A stretch of DNA of 12,937 nucleotides from Bacteroidetes bacterium UBA2322 (GTDB lineage Bacteria; Bacteroidota; Bacteroidia; Chitinophagales; UBA2359). The stretch lies in contig DDVC01000042.1 of assembly GCA_002345145.1 (NCBI GenBank), positions 1 through 12,937 on the forward strand, read 5' to 3'. This document shows, one piece after another, positions 7,940 through 12,937 of the stretch. Made by a program: the position numbers and the translations under genes. The first letter of the stretch is position 1. Every line of letters begins with the position of its first letter. A model generated the notes under the pieces. The model had not been told where the DNA came from, searched no databases, and worked only from the letters and a program-made list of their open reading frames with translations.

Positions 7940-9820
7940 ATGTCAATAGTTTCTATAAATCTGAAAACCGGCACCCTTGCCACACCCGAAACCGATGCAT
8001 CCAAAGAAATAATTGTAGGCATTGACTTAGGCACTACCAACAGTTTGGTAGCCTATATAAACCCTCAAACCAATAAGGCTATTGCCATACAAGACACAAA
8101 CGGCAGCAACAAATTAGTGCCATCTATAGTGCATTTTGCCCAAAACGGAGCAATAATAGTAGGCAACGATGCCAAAACCCAATTGGTAGAGCAACCTCAA
8201 AATACCATTTACTCTGTAAAACGCCTCATGGGTAAAGCCTTTACCGATGTAAAAGAGTATGCCGCGTTTTTTGGTTACAAGGTTATTGATGACGATACCC
8301 AGAGTTTGGTAAAAATTAAAGTGGATAACCGGTTTTATACACCCATTGAGTTATCTGCCCTCATTTTGCGCCAGTTAAAACAACGCGCCGAAGAAGCCCT
8401 TGGGCAAACCATAACCAAAGCCGTTATTACTGTACCCGCCTACTTTAATGATGCCCAGCGCCAAGCCACCCGCGATGCCGGTAAACTTGCCGGTTTAGAT
8501 GTGCTGCGTATTGTAAATGAACCTACTGCCGCCAGCCTTGCCTACGGACTGGGGTTAAAACCGCAGGAGCAAAAAACCATTGCAGTATTTGATTTGGGCG
8601 GCGGCACTTTTGATATATCCATACTGCATATAGACAACGGCGTTTTTGACGTGTTGGCTACTAATGGCAATACCTTTTTGGGCGGCGATGATTTTGACCG
8701 GCTGATTATGGATTACTGGATAAACCACCAACTGCCTTTTTTGCCCGATGTGGTGCAGCAAAACAAAGCGCTTGGGCAGGAGCTTCGCCTAAAAGCCGAA
8801 GAAGCAAAAATGGCTCTCAGCCAAAACCAATCTTGGGAGGGCATGGTGAGCGGTTACCCTTGCAATATAAGCCGCAAAGCTTTTGAACAACTTATTCAAC
8901 CCCTTATAAACCAAACCATTCAGCACTGCAAACAAGCCCTGCAAGATGCAGCGCTTACACCCGCCGATATAGCAGAGGTGGTGTTGGTGGGCGGCTCTAC
9001 TCGGGTGCCGGCGGTTAAACAGGCAGTAGCCGATTTTTTTGGCATTGCGCCGCACGATGAGCTAAACCCCGATGAGGTGGTGGCTTTGGGAGCTGCCGTG
9101 CAAGCCGATATTTTAGCCGGCAACAACAAAGATTTTTTGCTGCTGGATATAACCCCGCTCTCTTTGGGTATAGAAACGATGGGCGGACTGATGGACGTAA
9201 TTATTGCCCGAAATTCAAAAGTGCCTACCAAAGCCGCCCGACAATATACCACCCAAATAGACGGACAGGCTAATATGCGCATTACCGTTTACCAAGGCGA
9301 ACGTGACTTAGTGCAAGACAACCGAAAACTGGGCGAGTTTACCCTAAAAGGTATTCCTGCCATGCCCGCCGGATTGCCTAAGGTAGAGATTGCCTTTATG
9401 ATAGATGCCGACGGTATTTTGCGCGTGCGTGCAAAAGAACTCCGTTCGGGTGTGGAGCAGAGTATAGAGGTAAAACCTCAATACGGACTAACCGAAGAGC
9501 AGATGGCTGCCATGCTGTTAAATGCCATTCAAAATGCCCAATCAGACCGAGCGGTGCGCGCCCTGCAAGAAGCTATTAACGAAGCCGAAACAATTCTGCA
9601 AACCGCAGAAAAATTTGTGAGTAAAAATAGCCAATACTTGCAACCCAACGAAATTGAACAAACTTACCTGCTGGCAGATGCCCTCCGCAACACCCTCGCA
9701 TCGGGAAATAAAGACCTGATTCACCAACACATTGAAACCCTCAATAATTACACCCGTCCCTTTGCCGAGCGTATTATGGATATAGCGGTGGCTATGGCTA
9801 TGAAAGGTAAAAAGGTGTAG
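7940..9820 (+). CDS. hscA: HscA-like Hsp70 chaperone (Fe-S cluster assembly)
   Basis: The 626-residue product is an Hsp70 ATPase. HscA helps transfer Fe-S clusters from the scaffold IscU to target proteins in the cytosol, working with HscB. The nucleotide-binding domain (about 1-397) shows the phosphate-1 motif VGIDLGTTNS with Asp29, EPTAAS at 194-199, the phosphate-2 motif DLGGGTFD at 218-225 and the adenosine motif GGSTRVP at 351-357. The interdomain linker DFLLLD is at 398-403. A beta substrate-binding domain and a helical lid follow. HscA is preferred over DnaK because of the VSINL..GTL N-terminus before the first strand, IDLGTTNSLVAYI, the length near 620, and the missing Gly-rich acidic DnaK tail (it ends KGKKV). 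An in-frame ATG at 7907 would add 11 residues. The later ATG is chosen because family-like sequence begins there. No iscU, hscB or fdx is present in the window, so the gene appears to stand alone. Confidence 0.85.
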   Translation: MSIVSINLKTGTLATPETDASKEIIVGIDLGTTNSLVAYINPQTNKAIAIQDTNGSNKLVPSIVHFAQNGAIIVGNDAKTQLVEQPQNTIYSVKRLMGKAFTDVKEYAAFFGYKVIDDDTQSLVKIKVDNRFYTPIELSALILRQLKQRAEEALGQTITKAVITVPAYFNDAQRQATRDAGKLAGLDVLRIVNEPTAASLAYGLGLKPQEQKTIAVFDLGGGTFDISILHIDNGVFDVLATNGNTFLGGDDFDRLIMDYWINHQLPFLPDVVQQNKALGQELRLKAEEAKMALSQNQSWEGMVSGYPCNISRKAFEQLIQPLINQTIQHCKQALQDAALTPADIAEVVLVGGSTRVPAVKQAVADFFGIAPHDELNPDEVVALGAAVQADILAGNNKDFLLLDITPLSLGIETMGGLMDVIIARNSKVPTKAARQYTTQIDGQANMRITVYQGERDLVQDNRKLGEFTLKGIPAMPAGLPKVEIAFMIDADGILRVRAKELRSGVEQSIEVKPQYGLTEEQMAAMLLNAIQNAQSDRAVRALQEAINEAETILQTAEKFVSKNSQYLQPNEIEQTYLLADALRNTLASGNKDLIHQHIETLNNYTRPFAERIMDIAVAMAMKGKKV

Positions 9821-9821
9821 A

Positions 9822-9984
9822 TAGTGGTTAGTGGTTAGTGGTTAGTTTTGGTAGTGAGTAGTGGATACTAATAACTAACCACTAACTTCCGCCTTTGCGA
9901 GAAACAAAATTGGGCAAGGTTTTTTAGGAAAGTACAATTCACAACTCATAATTCTTAATTCGCAATTTTTCACTTTTCACTTTT
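9822..9984. repeat. Degenerate heptamer repeat block 2 between convergent genes
   Basis: Three perfect TAGTGGT units at 9822-9842 are followed in register by TAGTTTT, GGTAGTG, AGTAGTG, GATACTA, ATAACTA and ACCACTA. After about 50 bases of other sequence a second run starts at 9936: AATTCAC, AACTCAT, AATTCTT, AATTCGC, AATTTTT, CACTTTT, CACTTTT, ending at 9984. The sub-blocks and their order match block 1 (1168-1305). The last units overlap the 3' end of the minus-strand glycosyltransferase gene. Confidence 0.8.
9834..9886. terminator. Candidate bidirectional stem-loop between convergent genes
   Basis: GTTAGTGGTTAGTT at 9834-9847 pairs perfectly over 14 bp with AACTAACCACTAAC at 9873-9886, with a 25-base loop that may pair further (TAGT with ACTA). 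It begins 14 bases after the hscA stop and lies between hscA and the convergent glycosyltransferase gene, where a two-way terminator would fit. No clear T-tract follows, and the arms come from the heptamer repeats, so termination is inferred from position. Confidence 0.45.
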
Positions 9985-11970
9985 TTCTCTTCCTAAGTGG
10001 TAAAATCCTTTCCAAACAATGTCTAAATCAGCGTTTGGGTGGTAGTTTTTGGCGTAGAGGAGGTTTAAGCGGTAAAGGGTATTGCTATCGTAGTGTTTTA
10101 GGGGCAGTTCGTCTAAGGGTGAGAGTACACCTTTTTTGAGCGGGGGCAGGTTTTTGAGCGCTTGGTTATTGGGCGGCATGGGGGTGTATGCCACCCAAGT
10201 TGCTCTGCCGGTTAAAACGCTGAACCAGTTTTTAAGCAACTGCCATTTATGTTTTACCAGCGCCAGGGCAAGCGGGGTTATACAAAGTAGCAGCAGGCAA
10301 AGTGCCAGGTCAAACAGGCGTTTGTTTCGTCGGTATCGGGGTTGGTTTAGGTTTAGGGTAATATCAATGGTGTAGAGGTCGCCGGCGGTATTTTTTGAGT
10401 TGCTGCCTATAATGCTCAGGCTTTCGGGCGGCACTATTTTATAGTCGTAGTTTTGCCCTATATCAATCATGTATTGTAAAATTTGTTGCGAGGGCAGGTC
10501 TTTTGCGCAAAATATAATTTCGTTTACCTTATATATGTAAGCAATTTCGGTAAGTTGGGTAGTATTGCCCAAAACATGGGCAGTTTGTTTACTGCCGGTA
10601 TTAGAGGCATCATCGGGCAGCACATAGCCGGTAAGGTCTATATTAACCCCTGTTTCGTACAGCATATTTCTTACCCGCAGGCACTCGGGCAGGCTGCCCA
10701 CTATTACCACCCTTTTAAGCGCATCGGTTGCCTCTACGTGCAGGTTTTTGTAGCGCAAAAAATGCAACAGCACCCGCCACCCGCTTAGCGCAAATGCTGA
10801 CCAAGCCATGCCCAGCAGTATCATACCCCTGGAAAAACGCAGCCATTCGGGCAAAAAACCATACACAGCGCTTATCAGCACCGTACCCACCAAAATGCCG
10901 CGCACCAATCGGCTCAGTTTAAGGGGCACATCGTAGCCGCCGCTTAAATAAACAGTACTTAGCCAAATAACAATATATAGCGGTATGTTTATGAGCAGGT
11001 ATTCGGGCGCATAGGTAGTGCCTTCGGCGGCTTTTACGTTGTGTTGCCAAAAATCTTTTATGAGGTACATGCCCGTGTAAATAATAGCCGCATCGCTTAG
11101 GGGCAGCAGCGCTTGTTTTACCAACTGCTCCACCACCGCCAAAGCCGCCCGCAGGTAAATAGCCATTTGTATGCCCCACACATACAGTTGCGCTTTTTGG
11201 GTGGTAAAATGTTTTCGGGCAAAAATAATCATGGCATTGTAAAACAATTTCACATAATTGAGGCTGCCTTTTTTGGTACTTTCGCCTTTGTAGTGAATAA
11301 TGCGCGTGTGCGGGTAGTAGTAGTTTCTGTAACCCGATTGAATTACCCTGTACGAAAGGTCAATATCCTCGCCATACATAAAAAAAGTTTCGTCTAAAAG
11401 CCCTATCTTATCCAATACCGACTTGCGCAGCAGCATAAAAGCGCCCGATAGCACCTCAATTTCATGTACTTCGTTGTTGTTTAAATGCCCCAGATAGTAG
11501 TGGTTAAAAATTTTGGAGTGCGGAAACAGGGCAGATAAGCCGGTCATTTTGTAAAATGCCGTAGCCGGTGTGGGCAAACCGCGTTTAGACTCGGGCAGAA
11601 AAACGCCTTTACCATCGTACATTTTTACGCCCAAAGCGCCGGCTTGGGGGTGGGTATCCATAAACCCGATGGTTTTGGCAAAGGTATCTTCTTCTACCAC
11701 TGTATCGGGGTTTAGGAGCAAAATGTACTCACCTTTGGCAATGCGGATAGCTTGGTTATTTGCTGCCGAAAAACCTACATTTTTACTGTTTGCTATCAGT
11801 ACAACCTCCTCAAATTTTTGGCGCACCATTTCTACCGAGCCGTCAACCGAGTTATTATCCACCACTATTACCTCTGCCGAAAGCCCCTCTAATGCCCGCC
11901 GCACCGATAGCAGCGCCTGCTCTAAAAAATACTTTACATTGTAGTTTACTATTATTACGGATAGCTTCAT
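9970..11970 (-). CDS. GT2 glycosyltransferase fused to a degenerate polyprenyl-phosphate sugar transferase
   Basis: This 666-residue fusion protein starts at the ATG at 11970. Residues 1 to about 240 form a GT2 (GT-A) domain of the rhamnosyltransferase-like type: SVIIVNYN, VVDNNS at 36-41, NVGFSAANN at 64-72, the DxD-equivalent NPD at 87-89, SGAF at 175-178 and GED at 200-202. Hydrophobic segments between about 260 and 405 suggest four membrane helices. A Rossmann-like domain follows (VVIVGS at 421-426), then KRLFDLA (550-556) leading into another membrane helix. This second half copies the layout of WcaJ/WbaP-type initiating sugar-phosphate transferases. However, the helix is followed within about 10 residues by NWFSVLTGRATWVAY, the counterpart of the family's NVLxGdMSLVGPRP, so the segment that normally carries QERVG, KFRTM and DELPQ is absent. 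Glycosyl transfer for surface polysaccharide or lipid-linked glycan is likely for the GT2 part. Phosphotransferase activity is unlikely. Its last codons (REKSEK) and TGA stop lie in a heptamer repeat. Confidence 0.82.
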   Translation of the reverse strand: MKLSVIIVNYNVKYFLEQALLSVRRALEGLSAEVIVVDNNSVDGSVEMVRQKFEEVVLIANSKNVGFSAANNQAIRIAKGEYILLLNPDTVVEEDTFAKTIGFMDTHPQAGALGVKMYDGKGVFLPESKRGLPTPATAFYKMTGLSALFPHSKIFNHYYLGHLNNNEVHEIEVLSGAFMLLRKSVLDKIGLLDETFFMYGEDIDLSYRVIQSGYRNYYYPHTRIIHYKGESTKKGSLNYVKLFYNAMIIFARKHFTTQKAQLYVWGIQMAIYLRAALAVVEQLVKQALLPLSDAAIIYTGMYLIKDFWQHNVKAAEGTTYAPEYLLINIPLYIVIWLSTVYLSGGYDVPLKLSRLVRGILVGTVLISAVYGFLPEWLRFSRGMILLGMAWSAFALSGWRVLLHFLRYKNLHVEATDALKRVVIVGSLPECLRVRNMLYETGVNIDLTGYVLPDDASNTGSKQTAHVLGNTTQLTEIAYIYKVNEIIFCAKDLPSQQILQYMIDIGQNYDYKIVPPESLSIIGSNSKNTAGDLYTIDITLNLNQPRYRRNKRLFDLALCLLLLCITPLALALVKHKWQLLKNWFSVLTGRATWVAYTPMPPNNQALKNLPPLKKGVLSPLDELPLKHYDSNTLYRLNLLYAKNYHPNADLDIVWKGFYHLGREKSEK

Positions 11971-12088
11971 GGTTAAGGTAGAGCGCTAAATACAAAGGGC
12001 ATTTTGGGTGTGAAAGGTAATAAACTTTATACAAACAGAAAAATAGGGTGTTTGTGTGCAAAAGAAGTCAATTGCATCTGTTAGGCAT

Positions 12089-12874
12089 TTACTCATTGAG
12101 TTGCCAGTTATACTCCATGTAAGAAACGGAGGCGCTGGGGTTAATGGTTATGGGCGCGTATTGGTTTAAATACCCGATGAGCGAGGAGTGATGGCGGGTA
12201 AAATCAGCCTTAAACCAACTGAATATCTTTGATAATTGTACTGCATGGGGCGTTATCTTGTTTTTGGTAGTATCTGCCAAAAAAAATCGGGCTGCCGAGT
12301 CTAATTGGGCGTTTAGGTTTTGGGCGGTAAAGGCTTGCGGCATAAGATTGGGGCAAGATTTAGAAGCGCAGTTAATGGCAAAATGAATGCGCGGGTCTTT
12401 AAAATAACCCCTCAAAATTTGGTGTTCAATGGCATTGAGGTCATACAACCTATTTTCGATGGTAATGAATTGAATATCCCAAGGGCTGTTTACAAAAGGA
12501 ATGTTAGGACCGCGGGTAATGTTTTTTATGCTTTGTATGGGGTAGTTTTTAATAATGAGGGCAATGGTAAAGGCATTGTAGGCATTTATCCAGTAAGCCA
12601 TTTGCTCTTCGCGCGTCCAGTGGGTAGGATTGGGGTGGTGGGTTTGGAGCAGGGTTAAGTATCGGGATAGCTCTTTTTCATCGGCAATAAAGCCCGGGTA
12701 ATTTACCCGCCCATCTGCCCATACATGTTTTTGGAGCAAACTTGTCCACGTTTCGTGGGTTATGGGTTGGGCGGTTGATGTTGCCGCTTTATACTTTGTG
12801 CAGCCGCTATACAATAGGGCAACCAATACCCATGCTACCACTGCACAAAAAAATAATGACGTAAACTTGCTCAT
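12089..12874 (-). CDS. DUF547 domain lipoprotein
   Basis: The product has 261 residues from the ATG at 12874. An N-terminal hydrophobic segment ends in SGC (Cys25), a likely lipidation site although Tyr at -3 is not canonical, so the protein is probably membrane-anchored outside the cytoplasm. The rest fits DUF547: WTSLLQKHVWADGRVNYPGF near the start, EEQMAYWINAYNAFTIALI in the middle, then DLNAIEHQILRGYFKDPRIH and FAINCASKSCPNL, followed by a helix containing LDSAARFFL and a C-terminal segment with LSKIFSWFKADF. These are the conserved blocks I associate with DUF547. The family has no established biochemical function. The gene lies 118 bases upstream of the glycosyltransferase gene on the same strand, so co-transcription is possible but not shown. 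Its own upstream region holds heptamer block 3. Confidence 0.87.
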   Translation of the reverse strand: MSKFTSLFFCAVVAWVLVALLYSGCTKYKAATSTAQPITHETWTSLLQKHVWADGRVNYPGFIADEKELSRYLTLLQTHHPNPTHWTREEQMAYWINAYNAFTIALIIKNYPIQSIKNITRGPNIPFVNSPWDIQFITIENRLYDLNAIEHQILRGYFKDPRIHFAINCASKSCPNLMPQAFTAQNLNAQLDSAARFFLADTTKNKITPHAVQLSKIFSWFKADFTRHHSSLIGYLNQYAPITINPSASVSYMEYNWQLNE

Positions 12875-12880
12875 AGCCTC

Positions 12881-12937
12881 TGAAAAGTGAAAAGTGGATA
12901 GTTTTGGTGAATGGTACTAAGAAATAATAACCAATTT
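12881..12937. repeat. Degenerate heptamer repeat block 3, cut by window end
   Basis: Starting seven bases before the DUF547 ATG, the plus strand reads TGAAAAG, TGAAAAG, TGGATAG, TTTTGGT, GAATGGT, ACTAAGA, AATAATA and ACCAATT in 7-base register. The TAGTTTTGGT core and a following ATGGTACT match block 1. The AAAAGTG units are the inverse of the CACTTTT units of blocks 1 and 2, here on the opposite side of the core. The block runs off the right edge. Confidence 0.65.

Noticed and set aside
1488..9820. Macroglobulin and hscA as one operon
   Set aside because: A strong terminator at 7705-7752 and a gap of about 257 bases separate them, and their functions do not match.

Overview
The window looks like chromosomal DNA from a member of the Bacteroidota. 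Genes open without clear Shine-Dalgarno sequences, the leader of the left-edge gene is A-rich, TAnnTTTG boxes (the phylum's -7 promoter element) lie at three gene-proximal positions, and the protein types (very large lipoprotein alpha-2-macroglobulin, DUF547 lipoprotein, HscA-like Hsp70, GT2/sugar-phosphotransferase fusion) are common there. The exact class cannot be read from the sequence.

Layout. The left edge holds the first codons of a minus-strand secreted or lipoprotein gene (1-38). Next comes a short minus-strand gene (101-676) that resembles the N-terminal half of an M43 (pappalysin/cytophagalysin-type) metallopeptidase but stops before any zinc-binding HExxH. A divergent intergenic region of about 810 bases follows, rich in repeats: an 8-bp tandem array, a perfect 15-bp inverted repeat, and a long run of degenerate 7-bp units. 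The plus strand then carries a 2064-residue alpha-2-macroglobulin with an intact CxEQ thioester motif, closed by a strong intrinsic terminator, and an HscA-like Hsp70 of about 626 residues. Convergent to these on the minus strand are a 666-residue fusion of a GT2 glycosyltransferase with a catalytically stripped polyprenyl-phosphate sugar transferase, and a DUF547 lipoprotein.

How the genes relate. There is no obvious single pathway. Several products act at or outside the envelope: the macroglobulin as a probable periplasmic or surface protease trap, the GT2 fusion in surface glycan assembly, DUF547 as a lipoprotein of unknown role, and the peptidase-like remnant as a former secreted protein. 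HscA is a cytosolic Fe-S cluster chaperone; no other isc gene lies in the window.

The least explained feature is the repeat family. Three intergenic regions (1168-1305, 9822-9984, 12881-12937) carry long runs of degenerate heptamers kept in 7-bp register, with shared sub-blocks TAGTGGT/TAGTTTTGGT, AATTCnn and CACTTTT. One block supplies the last codons and the stop of the glycosyltransferase gene. I see no CRISPR array, tRNA, rRNA, transposase or recognisable defence system.
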